Source: Pontederia crassipes
Taxonomy: Eukaryota > Streptophyta > Magnoliopsida > Commelinales > Pontederiaceae
Length of the DNA: 64,000 bases
Assembly (NCBI GenBank): GCA_030549335.1
Contig: CM060198.1
Coordinates: 59,907,453 to 59,971,452, forward strand
Reading direction: 5' to 3'
This document shows positions 23,972 to 34,666 of the stretch, in pieces. How positions within the stretch are numbered: the stretch's first letter is position 1; every line of letters starts with the position of its first letter. The notes beneath the pieces were generated by a model that saw only the letters and a list, made by a program, of their open reading frames with translations, was not told the origin of the DNA and did not search any database. Made by a program: the position numbers and the translations under genes.

Positions 23972-25484
23972 ATGGACCTCCGCGAATCCATCGGCCACCA
24001 GACCGCCTTCGCACTCTGCCTCACCAGGTTCCTCTCCTCCGGCGCCGACGAACGCAACGTGGCCTTCTCCCCGCTTTCCATCCACGTTGCGCTCTCCCTC
24101 ACCGCCGCAGGTGCCAAGGGCAACACGCTCGACCAGATGGTCTCTGCGCTCGTCGGGCCCGAGGGCCGCGCCGCGGACCTCGGCGCCCTCGCGGACCATA
24201 CCGTCGGCCTCGTGCTCGCCGACGGGTCAGCCCTCGGCGGGCCAAGGGTGTGCTGCACCAACGGCGTCTTCGTGGACGCGTCGCTGTCCCTGAAGCCTTC
24301 CTTCGAGAAGGTCATTACTGGCACGTACCAGTCAGAGGCTAAGGCCGTCGATTTCAGGACAAAGGTGAGATCTTTACGCCGGCCGGTTGCTCTTGAATGC
24401 CAGCATAACTGGTGAAAGGTTGAATCTTTTGCCTCTGGAAAATTGACTTGTGTTTAGGTGTTTAGGCTACAAATTTATACTTGTTCTTCCCTTGAAATTT
24501 GTTCTATTTCATCAGGTTTATCGTAAATTAGGTCTATGTATAAAATGAAGGGCTCTTCTTTGTTGTTTTCTCAATCAAATAGTCGACCATATTCTGCACT
24601 TGCACTGTGTAAGCTTTTTGTTCTGCTGATGGATAACTTCTCTGCTGTTGATCGTTTTGCCCTTGATGTTGTGTTGGACAATCAAATAGGCTGATGCAGT
24701 GGCAAATGAAATTAATTCCTGGGTCGAGAAGGCCACCACTGGTGTGATCAAGGAGCTCCTTCCTCCTAACTTCGTTGACAGTGACACAAGGTTGGTGCTT
24801 GTCAACGCACTCTACTTCAAATGTGCATGGGATGAGGAGTTCGATCCATCTGCAACCCACGATTCCGAATTCCACCTGCTGAATGGAACCACGATACAGG
24901 TGCCCTGCATGACGATTACTAGAAGTCGATTCCTATTCCTGTCCTCCTACGAAGGGTTCAAGGTTCTCAAGCTCCCTTATAAGCGGCATGGTGATGTCAG
25001 AAGGCAGTTCTCCATGTACATTTTTCTGCCGGACGCTCGAGATGGTATTTGGAGTCTGCAGGAAAAGATCAGCTCTGAACCTGAGTTCTTAAGCCGCCAT
25101 CTGCCGACGACAACGGATAAAGTGGGAATGTTCAAGCTGCCCAAGTTCAAGATATCATTCGGGTTTGAAGCATCTGCAATCTTGAAGGATTTGGGAATGG
25201 TGTCGCCCTTCAGCGCCACTGATGCTGATTTCTCCGAGATGGTGGAACCTATGAGTAATCGTCTCTTTGTATCGAAGGTGCTGCACAAATCTTTTATTGC
25301 GGTCAACGAGGGAGGAACAGAAGCAGCAACTTCTACTGCTGTGAAGATGCTGTTAGGTTCAGCTTTGTCCTTGACCCCTGCCGTGGACTTCGTTGCAGAT
25401 CACCCCTTCATCTTTTTTATCAGAGAAGACATGACCGGAGCAATGCTGTTCGCAGGGCATGTGAAAAACCTTTTACTTAATTGA
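23972..25484 (+). CDS. Serpin 1 (Serpin-ZX-like protease inhibitor), intact
   Basis: Plant serpins are intracellular suicide inhibitors of serine and some cysteine proteases. Exon 1 is 23972-24364 and exon 2 is 24690-25484, joined in phase 0 at the intron position shared by all serpins here; product 395 aa, a normal plant length. It starts [15 protein letters not shown], identical in the first 13 residues to serpin 4. There is no signal peptide. Visible serpin marks: [46 protein letters not shown], the hinge [14 protein letters not shown], and the C-terminal [10 protein letters not shown] with MLFAGHVKN. The reactive loop reads [10 protein letters not shown], with no Arg or Lys at P1 (Gly by simple counting, Leu if one gap is allowed), unlike the common Leu-Arg plant loop. 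Inhibition of trypsin-like or metacaspase-like targets is therefore unlikely; another specificity or a non-inhibitory role is possible. AATAAA overlaps the region just after the stop (about 25486). Confidence 0.93.
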
Positions 25485-25736
25485 ATAAAATTTGCAGACG
25501 GATGAGCTTTGCATCTCACTATAGGATCATATATCAAGGCTGCTAATTCAGCCTCAGAGAAGCTTTTTGGATATCAGACTTTACATAAATAAGATGAATA
25601 TGATCTCTCTACGTATCAATCTTCCTTTTCTTGAATGGAGCTACGTGAATCCTATTTTCTCTCTCTGTCAAAATTTCTAATGAACAACAAAAAAAATTTC
25701 TAATGAAGGCCAAATTATTTTTCGTACCACCCTATT

Positions 25737-25835
25737 TCATAACACTTCTTATTGAGGTCAACAAGGGAGGAATAGAAGCTGTAGCTGCTTTGTTCTCTTT
25801 TCCTTCATCAGAGAACAGAAGCTGTAGCTGCTGGA
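25737..25835 (+). pseudogene. Serpin scrap (hinge region only)
   Basis: A short stretch reads LIEVNKGGIEAVAALFSF, matching the serpin hinge and start of the reactive loop (compare [12 protein letters not shown]). It is followed by a partial repeat of its own bases, AGAAGCTGTAGCTGCT. The rest of the serpin is absent. It sits between serpin 1 and the RECQSIM fragment and marks the edge of a duplication unit. Confidence 0.7.
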
Positions 25836-25917
25836 TCAAACGTCCACTTGCTCATATGTTCTTCACTGTTGCCATATTGATTAAGAATGTGGTTATGGTC
25901 ACCATTTAGAATTGCAT

Positions 25918-26234
25918 CTGCCATGCATTCTGAATTAGTCAACAGGTATTCGATGAATACATCAACTTGCTGAGACAAAAACACTGGTGAGGTACTTTGG
26001 CTGAGGAACTAATTGTCCATGACAAATGCAACTCGTGTGTTTTCTGCATCACAAAGTTCTCTTCCATGTAGATCGATGATAAGATTATCGATCATTCTAT
26101 CATGCTGAAATGTGTACATCAGATGACAGTGGATAAAATTCTAGAGATTTATGCAGTCAGAAGCAGAGGAGTCGTATAATGTGTATCCGGAGGCTGACAT
26201 GCTCATCTCCAGCGGGAAGCAGAAATCCTTTTCT
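25918..26234 (+). pseudogene. RECQSIM 3'-end duplicate, part 1
   Basis: 25918-26127 matches RECQSIM around the zinc-cysteine exon and following intron (about 13497-13703), with many substitutions. Through the short shared string GATAAAATTCTAGAG it then jumps to the last exon. 26142-26234 matches 17819-17911 with only about two differences. Frames are lost and most exons are missing, so this is a pseudogene. It is interrupted at 26234 by the solo LTR 26235-29094 and resumes at 29095. Confidence 0.9.
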
Positions 26235-29094
26235 TGTAATATTTTCAAAAAGTAAATAAAAGAAAAAGAAAAAAATAGATAAAAAAGTTAATATTATTTA
26301 ATAGCTCATTAGAAGGCCCATTAACCTAATAAGTCCTAAATCTAAACTATAAAAACCTTATGCTAACCCCTCGCCTAACCTCTCTTCTCCACCAGCCGAC
26401 CACCCCACTCACAGCCCTCTCACAGCTGCACAGCAGCAAGGAAGCACCCATCTCCTCTAATCTCTCTCCTGTCAACTCAAGGCAGCAGCAACCACCTCTC
26501 TACTCTCTCTCGTGGACAGCAAGCAAGAAGGCCTCCTCTGTTCCTCTTCTACCACTTTCTCTCAGCTCCCTCCTTAAGTCTTTCTCTCCCTAAGTCTCGG
26601 CCAGCACCAATAGGAAGCAACAAAGTCAAACAACCCACTATTTCTCTCCTCACCTCCACTCACGGCCAGCACACATCATGCAGCACCAAGGGAGCCAAGC
26701 ACCTCTCCATTCTCTCACACTCGGACAGCAGCAGTATCAAAGGGACTTTCATCAATTCTTGGTCTCTCTCTCTCTTCCCTACTCACCTCTCTCACGATTA
26801 CCGCAAGGGGCAGTAGCACAATCATTTGTTGCTGTACCACCTGCTGGGATCAAAGAAAAGAGGGACGTGCTGCTAAAGAAGAAAGAAAGAAAATAAGAAG
26901 AAAGAAGAAAAAGAAGAATTAAGATTAAGATTATTAGAGTTTTAACTTAAGTTCTAAAAATATATTGAGGGGATTCAAACTCTTAATCACATCTTTAATG
27001 ATATTTGTGTGAATGGATTAGGATATGAAGAACCAGCTTGTGTTCTTGAAATGGATGATTAAGACTTATGCATATTAATATTTGTATGTGTCATATTTTA
27101 TGAAGCTTTATGTTCTAATGTTAATCATATTTAGAATTATGATGTTCATTGTTATTTATGTTAGTTCAAATGAAATGATTATATGCTTATGTACATGTAT
27201 GAACTTAGATAACATGATTAGATGCTTCATGTGAAAACTTCATTATATTTCATGATTAGAATGCTAAGAAAGTTAAGAAATGTCCTATATGATGTTTGGA
27301 AGCAAGTATGTGTTCAATATGTCAATGTATGCATGATTAAGAAGAAAAAGATGTAGAAGTTAAGTTTTTGTCGGCTCAGAACGGACGACCGATAATGTAT
27401 CGGTCGACCGTTCTGGAGACCATTGTAGTGTAGAACTCTGTTCAACGGTCGACCGGTTTTATAATGGTCGCCCGTTTCGAAAGGGTCGACACATTCTGTG
27501 ATTAGCGGTCGGCCAAACACCTTGTTCCGATCGACCGATAGCAATGTAATGGTCGACCGATATACTAACGGTCGCTCGATATGTGTTATCGAAATATTCG
27601 ACACATTATGTGATTAGCGAACATCCGAGCACCTTGTTTCGGTCGTCTCGTCCGAAAGTCAGGTAACGGTCGACCGAGTGAGTGACAGTCACATACTGTG
27701 ATTAGCGGACGATCCGAAGCTCATTTTGAACGTCCGAAAGGACCACTAGCGGTCAACCGTTATTCCAGCGGTCGTCCGATTTAGAAGAGTCGAACATTCT
27801 TTGATTAGCGGACGAACCGAAGTCTGATTTCGGTCGTCCGAAAGGGTCATAACGGTCGACCGATAACCCGACCGGTTGACCGATACCCTTCCAATGGTCG
27901 ACCGTTACTCAAAGCGGTCGTCCATTTTGAAAGGTGATTGGCTATGATTGAATGTCCACATATAGTATGATTTGAAGTATTTATGACCTTAAATAGGGTT
28001 AAAACAAGCAACATGTGATGAATGAATGTATGTATTGATGAATGTAAGTAAAAGATGGATTGACGTAGTTGTAATCATGGAGGGGAATAAAGTATACACA
28101 TGCTAGCCAATGTATCATATTCCTAGGGAAGAATCCTTCCAAGTATGGGCAATCACCCCGGCCTAGCTAGCCAAGGTCCCGCGAATCAATATGGTCTTCC
28201 CAATCACCAAGATAATAAGCTATCTTAATAAAGATAGAAGATGAAAAGATGGAGTAAAGTGGAAAGTAAAGTCTTTCAAACATGTGTCCATTTTCCAAAG
28301 ATGACTTAGGACATAAAGATGAAGATGTAGCTCAAATCGGATGCTAATGTATGTCCCCTTGTAATAAGATGTTATATAAGAATATGTTAAAGTAAAGCAA
28401 GATAAATGATGATATACTTTAGCATAATGATGAGTTATGATATGCTTTGACATAATGATGATGATGTTACATGTTTATTTTATTTTGCCATGATGATATG
28501 TCATATGCTATATAATGTGCATAAGTAGTTCATAGCATGCATATGATTTATGTTCTATGATGATGATATGCGTATGCCATGACATAAAGAGATTATGTCA
28601 TATGATCATAGCATACATGGGCCTCAACATACTCTAACGGAAGAAATCTCCTACATCCAATGGATCCGTGCAAGTATGGATAAGGCTTAGGTTCGGCGGC
28701 GAGGGTTTCATGACGGATGTGTTGCACATGGACTGGTCGGGCTAAGGCCCAAGTTATCTTTTAGTCTTTTATGTTATGATGATGAACTCTTAGAAGAGTT
28801 AAGCATGTATGGCTTATGGGCCTTTGAGTCATTTACTTTTATTTGGACTCCCTTATGTATTATGAACCCTATGTTGGGTATTGATGTTAGAGCCTATGTG
28901 GGCCCATGGACTAGTTATGTATCTTGGGGTATTTTATGAAGTCTTCCGATGTTTTCATGATGTTATCATTTATGTTTATTATATTATGTTTCCGCTGCAA
29001 AAGTTTTATGAAATTAGGACATGTCAAAGTCAAAGTAACGTTGCTTAGGGTTCGACAAAGTTTTAAATTGGGGCCGAATTTTGAGGTCGTTACA
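26235..29094 (+). mobile_element. Solo LTR with palindrome array (LTR B)
   Basis: It begins TGTAATATTTTC and ends GAGGTCGTTACA, 2860 bases long, flanked by an exact 5-base duplication TTTCT (26230-26234 and 29095-29099). It sits inside the RECQSIM duplicate; removing it and one TTTCT restores the gene-like order (parent ...CCCTTTTCTAGCTTC). A TATA box (TATAAAAA, 26348-26355) precedes a CT-rich leader-like region (26370-26800). The GGTCGACC array is at 27371-27935. No second LTR or internal domain is present, so it is a solo LTR formed by recombination. Confidence 0.9.
27371..27935. repeat. Array of GGTCGACC-type palindromes in LTR B
   Basis: About twenty imperfect copies such as ATCGGTCGACCGTTC, ACGGTCGACCGGTTT, AATGGTCGACCGATA, plus half-decayed forms GGTCGCCCG and GGTCGTCCG, are scattered at roughly 20-40 base spacing. 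A secondary repeat also occurs, of the type ACATTCTGTGATTAGCGG (27490, 27603, 27695 and 27792 regions), showing that part of the array grew by tandem duplication of about 90-110 base units. Confidence 0.85.
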
Positions 29095-29216
29095 TTTCTA
29101 CCTTCTCGGAGTGTGGACGAGGTTGGGCTGACCCTGAAATTCGCCGCCAGCGCCTTTAGGGAAGCAGAAACAGCAAAGGCAGAATGAGAAAAAGAAGGCG
29201 GTAGCGAAAATAAAAT
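29095..29216 (+). pseudogene. RECQSIM 3'-end duplicate, part 2
   Basis: This continues the last-exon copy (TTCTCGGAGTGTGGACGAGG, then CCTGAAATTCGCCGCCAGCG) and matches 17907-18014 with about 7-8% differences. It contains in-frame stops (for example a TAG after the GCGCCTT stretch) and ends before the parent stop codon. At 29216 it jumps to sequence homologous to 19139 onward, so about 1.1 kb of the parent is missing from the copy. Confidence 0.9.
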
Positions 29217-29975
29217 CATTCAATTGTAACAACATTCTGATCAAATTTTGTTATACGAAAATAAAATCATTTTTGCGACCGGCAGCGAAAAAATCTTCAT
29301 TAACCACCCTTGATGACGACTCCTTATCTCCAAATTCAGTTCAGTATCAATAATTTGATTTTAAAACCTTTTTATAGAAATGAACTTTTACTTTCTCTAT
29401 AATTTGAAATTTCATATTATAATAATTCAAAGTACACATTATAGTTCCTTCACGTAAAAATTGTATTGATTGACATGCTATACTTGTGTAGTATTCAACT
29501 CCATCTACGAATTCTTATGTCAATCCTATGTGATCGGGATTAGTTCTCTTATACATCCACCAAACGGTGTTCCGAAGGAAACATTATTTTTGCAATATTA
29601 TATGTTCTTTAATAATCATAATAGTTATTATGAACTTGATAGACATGTCAAATTTATATCTAGCAAAAAATAATAATTTAATTATAACTATAATTAATAA
29701 TTCAAATAACACCTTGACATCAATTAATTAGATATTGCATTAAATTTTTAACAAATAAATCTACTAATAAGTGTACTAGTCGTATCAAGTAATTTTGATC
29801 TGGTGAGGAACTAGTTAAATATAAATTTATTAGGAGAAGTAATGATGTTGTGCTATGAAAACAAAAAGATTTAAATTACAAAAATTAAATTGGTGTTAGG
29901 GCTTAAGATGATGGATGATTACATATTAAGATGAATTTGCATGCACAATGATGATAGATGAGTTGTAAACATTAT
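29217..29975 (+). repeat. Segmental duplication, right arm
   Basis: Direct-orientation partner of 19139-19880, directly following the RECQSIM exon-16 duplicate. Similarity ends near 29975; beyond that the two flanks are unrelated. Confidence 0.85.
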
Positions 29976-30702
29976 AGAACATTTGTTCTTGAGAACTAAT
30001 TGATGTGATAGAAAAGTTTGGATTGGTGTTTGGATGAAAAAGTGTAATGATGGAGATTTAAAAAGTTGATGTGATGGAAAAGTTTTAGTGAGTGTTTGGA
30101 TAAAAAGTAAGAACTAAGAATATAATTTATTATTTTATGAGGTATAAAATTATAGTAAATAAGAATATATTATTAGTATTATAATTACGTAAATTGTTAT
30201 ATTGTTAATATTATTTTTATTTATTTTGATTAAACATTTAAATATTATTAATATTATAATTTATGTACATTTTAAAATCCAAATATAATTTATTTTTTAA
30301 AAAAATAATTGAATAGTTTAATTAATAAAATATTTATTAATTATTAGAACTAATTATTTTATAGTTTTTAATTAATAACATTTAATAAATTATTTTATAA
30401 TATCCTTAATAATGTATTAATATATTATAAATTATATATACATATAAACCAAAATAATTAAAAAATAGATGAAATTTTAAAAAAAAGCGGCTCGAGAACA
30501 AAAAAAATCAAATGTTCTCACCGAGCGAGAACATTTGGGCGAGAACATTTCTTAAAATGTTCTCGCCCAGCTCATTTTTGTTCTCGTCATGTAGCTGCGT
30601 TTGGCAGAACATCGGGAACATTTCAATTGTTCCCGGCTGTCAAACGCAGCCAATAGAAAACTTATTGCTTCGAGAAATTTTCAAAATGCTTAGAATTGAG
30701 TA
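29976..30702. other. AT-rich region with foldback hairpins
   Basis: This stretch is AT-rich and non-coding up to about 30480. Two hairpins follow: GGCGAGAACATTTCTTAAAATGTTCTCGCC (about 30538-30567), and a 58-base foldback (30594-30651) with arms GCTGCGTTTGGCAG and CTGTCAAACGCAGC and inner arms CGGGAACA/TGTTCCCG. They look like remnants of a foldback/MITE-type element whose outer borders I cannot fix. Confidence 0.6.
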
Positions 30703-30842
<140 letters not shown>

Positions 30843-31207
30843 TTTTGTTGGATCAGTTGACTTGACTCCTTAGCTAAGATGCTGCTACATATCTGCAAGT
30901 TCATTTTAGTTTTTTGTCAGAAACATTTTGGTGCCAAAATGGAGCGAATCCGTGAATCTGTCCGTCGACTGACCGCTTTCGCCCTCCGCCTTGCCAAGCG
31001 CGTCGCCTCTTGCGCCGGCGGAGCCGACGTAGTATTTTCTCAGCCCTCCGTCCACGGGGGGCTCACCCTTGCCGATGTTGATCCACAGACTGCTTTCGCC
31101 CTACGCCTTGCCAAACGCGTCGCCTCCTCCGCCGGCGGAGCCAACGTGGTATTTTCTCCGTTCTCCATCAATGCGGGGCTCGCCGTCGGCGCCAAGGGCA
31201 GGACTCT

Positions 31208-33374
31208 GTGACGCCTCGTATAGAACAAAAAAAAGAGGGGAGATGAAACGAACGATCAATTGATCGCTCGTTTCACCTCCTCAGCCGAGGTGTATAAAAG
31301 GGGGGAGGGGGCCACCTTACGCCCACTACCACCCCACCTCTCCCCCACTCTCGTACTCCCTCCCACACTCTCTCCTCCACTCTCTCGTTCTCTCTTCCAC
31401 ACACACACTCTCTCTTTCTCTCTTTCGGTTCTCGTCTTGTTCTTTTTCCTCTCGTCCGGCGAGCGGCAGGACAGAGGCAAATCCTTTCAGGCGACGGCGA
31501 ACGTCCGGCGATCGACGAACGATGAGCGGTGATCCGACAAACCCGATTTCTGACGAAAAAGGTACCCTTAGCGTTTTAATCCCATAGACGAAGAGATATT
31601 GATCTATTGTTGCTCCTGAAGATAGTATAGTGATCATAGATGTCATAGAATCATTTTTCATGTTGTAACATAGTTGATTCAGCGATCGGATCATCGTGAG
31701 AAATATAGAACTTTTCGGCAAAATCCTGCTCGTCGAGTACCCGGCCCGAGTTACTCCCAACTCGGCCCGGGTCCTGTTCAATCGTAGTCCGAGCTCGATA
31801 GACCCGGACCGAGCCAGAACTTCGACGTATCGTCGAAGTCACGACTTCAGAACCCGGCCCGGGTTCTATCACACTCGGACCGGGCTGCCTCGCCGACGAT
31901 GTCGCGAGTGTTTGGCTGGAAGTCCGACCTGCATTGAAGAAGACGATCGACCGTGTTCAGAACTCGGCCCGAGTTCGACCCCAACTCGAATTGGGTTAGG
32001 TCACTTATCCCCGACAGAGACTCGGCCCGGATTCATCGTAACCCGTCCCGGGTTCTATCGGTCAGAAACTCGACCCCTTTTCGCTGGTTTGAATCCTTCG
32101 AAAGCTAGGTCCCCTTTTTCATCAGAATAATGAAAAACCTTATCTAAAACTTATCAAAGACCATTAAAGCAAAGTAAAGTAAAGATAAAGATGTGGGATT
32201 GCTATGTGCCGCCCCCAGAGAATTAAAGCAGAGATAAAAAATTAAAGCAAAGAAGGGATATGTAGTTAGCTAAGGGACAGCGATACTACCGTCTTAAATG
32301 ACCACTATTCCTGAGATTTCAGGTTTTCTCCCACCTGTATCTCGAATGAAGGGTGATGCTAAAGGACATCCCCCTTCCCTTAAAGATTATAGTATTATGC
32401 CAGAGGGACAGGTAGCTAGCTGAGGAGACAGTGAACCTATAGGTCTATTAACCGACCACTGTTCCTGGATTGTAGGAATTCTTTCCCTACCTTCCGAACT
32501 GGGTGAGGTAGTAACACCCATCCCTTTTTCCTTTTTGGGTTTTCTGGCATCAGAGAATCAGAGAGATACCTCTGGCTTCCCAACCTAATAAAGACGAGCT
32601 CGTATAGGACAACCAACCCTAAGGGTATTCTAGTAATGTAAAAGACGTAGTACAACTCACAGTAAAGCAATGCAAAGTAAATCAAAGTATTGCAAAGTAA
32701 AGCATATATATTGTAAAATAAAGTATTGAACAGTACAGTAAAGACACTATAAAGCAAGGTCAGAGTAAAGCAAAGATAAAATATTGTTATAGTAAAGAAC
32801 AGAGTATTGATATGAATAACGACTTATACATTGATTTCATGATCATCTTTGATCCTTATCTCACCGTCTATTGCTATAGTACTGGGCATCATTGCTCATG
32901 GGTATTCTATTCCCCTGCATTGGGATTTTGTAGGTGAGAATGCCAACTGAGGAGATATTGGAGAACGCAGAGCTTGGAGAATGCTGCACTTGATCTGTCT
33001 ACTCCAAGCTTTTTCATTGCATTTCTGTTTAATGCATACCTTGTTCAGAACTATTATGTTTTACTTCCGCTCATAGAATATCAGACAAGTCTTACCATGA
33101 ACTTGCGCATACTTTATATTATATGAAACATCATAGACCTCCGCGTATTTTATATATATGAGTCGTTATGAGCTTCCGCATTTAAGTCATCCATCATGAC
33201 ATTTCGTCTATTCTTCCGCATTTAAAGTCCCCTGTTATGTTTATTGTTACTTTATTGGCGCCACATAAGCAGTTTTGTTGAATGATCAAGGTCAGTAGAG
33301 TAATAGGCAGTGTAGCGCTCCCGAAGTCAAGCTGACCGCCTACGTGGCGGGAGGTGTGATTTCGGGGGCGTTAC
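31208..33374 (+). mobile_element. Solo LTR with CCCGGGCC-type palindrome array (LTR C)
   Basis: The insertion lies in serpin 2 exon 1, between GGACTCT and ACTCTCGACC, giving an exact 5-base flank ACTCT (31203-31207 and 33375-33379). If strict TG...CA ends are required the borders shift by one base and the duplication becomes imperfect. A TATA box (TATAAAAG, 31293-31300) is followed by a CT-rich leader (31330-31410). The 3' part (32190-33370) is homologous, in inverted orientation, to 34670-35960 of LTR D, so both belong to one family. No internal domains are seen. Confidence 0.88.
31733..32075. repeat. Array of CTCGGCCCGAG / CCCGGCCCGGG palindromes in LTR C
   Basis: About ten copies of an imperfect palindrome centred on GGCC, such as AACTCGGCCCGGGTC, AACCCGGCCCGGGTTC and AACTCGGCCCGAGTTC, occur in about 340 bases. 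The array occupies the place where the related LTR D has GGTCGACC palindromes. CpG content is very high. Confidence 0.85.
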
Positions 33375-34125
33375 ACTCTCGACCAAATTGTCCATGCACT
33401 CGCCGGACCTGAGGGCGCTGCCGCCGACCTCCGCACTGACGCCGCCCGTATCATCTCCTTCGTGGTCACCGAAGGCCCCGACGCTACAGGCGGCCCCAGG
33501 TTGTCCTTCGCCAATGGCGCCTTCGTCGACGCGTCTCTGACCTTGAAGCCTGCGTTCGAGGAGGTTGCCATCGGTACGTACAAGTCCGATACGAAGATGA
33601 TGGATTTTCGAACAAAGGTGAGATTTTTAGGGCGATCCCTCCATAACGTGTCGTCTAAAGGTTGAATCTTTTGTGAAGAAAGATGCTTGCTTGTTACTTT
33701 TTGGTGTTACGTGTGCATGCCCTGTCCTCTCTGACCTTTGTTTTTGCATGTGTGCGCGCGATTGCAATAAAAAAAGGCTGACGAATGTCGAAAGCAAGTC
33801 AACTCCTAGGTTGAGAGCGTGACTAGAGGCACGATCAAAGACCTCCTTCCTCCCGACTCAGTTGAAGAGGAGAAGACACGGCTGGTGCTTGCTAATGCAC
33901 TCCACTTCAAAGGAGAACGGGACGACAAGTTTTCTGAATTTGAAATCGTGAATTCTGAATTCCACCTGCTAGACGGAACCATGATTCAGGTGCCGTTCAT
34001 GACAAGAAAAAGCTGGCAGTTCCTGTTCCCCTATGACGGATTCAAAGTTCTCAGGCTCCCTTACAAGCGAGGCGAGGAAGATAGAAGGCAATTTTCCATG
34101 TACATTCGCCAGATGCACAAGATGC

Positions 34126-34210
34126 ACAGGATGGCCTGTGGACTCTGCAGGATGGCCTGTGGACTCTGCAAGACATGGTCAGGATGGCCTGTGGACTCTG
34201 CAGGACATGG
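34126..34210 (+). repeat. Short tandem repeat inside serpin 2 exon 2
   Basis: The unit AGGATGGCCTGTGGACTCTG occurs three times, separated by CA or by CAAGACATGGTC. The single-copy equivalent is at 40136-40157 in serpin 3. It is a local replication-slippage expansion in already dead coding sequence. Confidence 0.9.
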
Positions 34211-34666
34211 TCAGCTCTGCTGAACCTGAGTTCTTGAGCCGCCATCTGCCCGAAAAGGGTTGCCATGGAAGAATTCAAGTTGCCCAAGTTCAAGATATCA
34301 TTTGAACTCGAAGCGTCTGCACTGCTGAAAGATTTGGGCATAGTGTCCGTCTTCGATATTGCAGATGACGCAGACCTCTCTAGGATGGCGGACTCGTCGG
34401 TGGGCAAGGAGCTTTATCTGAAGTCTGTTCACCATAAGACTTTTATTGAGGTCAACGAGGGAGGAACAGAAGCCGCATCTGTCGATGGTTTTGGGTTTTG
34501 CTTTCGGTGCGAGACGAAGAACGTCGTGGACTTCAAAGCGGACCACCCGTTCCTCTTCTTCGTCAGAGAAGACGTTGCCGGAGTGTTACTGTTTGTAGGG
34601 CATGTCACGAATCCTCTGATTGCTGCTGCCTGAAAATTGTGTTGATCTGTCATCAATGGCATGATG

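Larger units (their letters stand above)
30939..34633 (+). pseudogene. Serpin 2, disrupted pseudogene
   Basis: Exon 1 starts at 30939 (MERIRESVRRLTAFAL), is cut at 31207 by a solo LTR (31208-33374) and resumes at 33375 to the donor at 33618. Exon 2 runs from 33777 to the stop at 34631-34633. Exon 1 also has an internal duplication: the stretch [13 protein letters not shown]...VVFS occurs twice (about 30974-31040 and 31092-31158). Exon 2 has a TAG where the Trp of NSWVE should be, and a small tandem amplification (34126-34210) that shifts frame and destroys the MYIFLPD region. The 3' half still reads as serpin ([47 protein letters not shown]). Its reactive loop would have Arg at P1 and Cys at P1'. 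The 3' UTR is broken by a second solo LTR at 34667. Clearly non-functional as an inhibitor. Confidence 0.93.

Noticed and set aside
25918..29216. A second RecQ gene
   Set aside because: Only two exons are represented, with frame breaks and an LTR in the middle; clearly a pseudogene fragment.
19389..29673. Similar short frames at 19389-19610 and 29470-29673 as a conserved small protein
   Set aside because: Similarity reflects the segmental duplication; the frame diverges at its end and there is no sign of selection.
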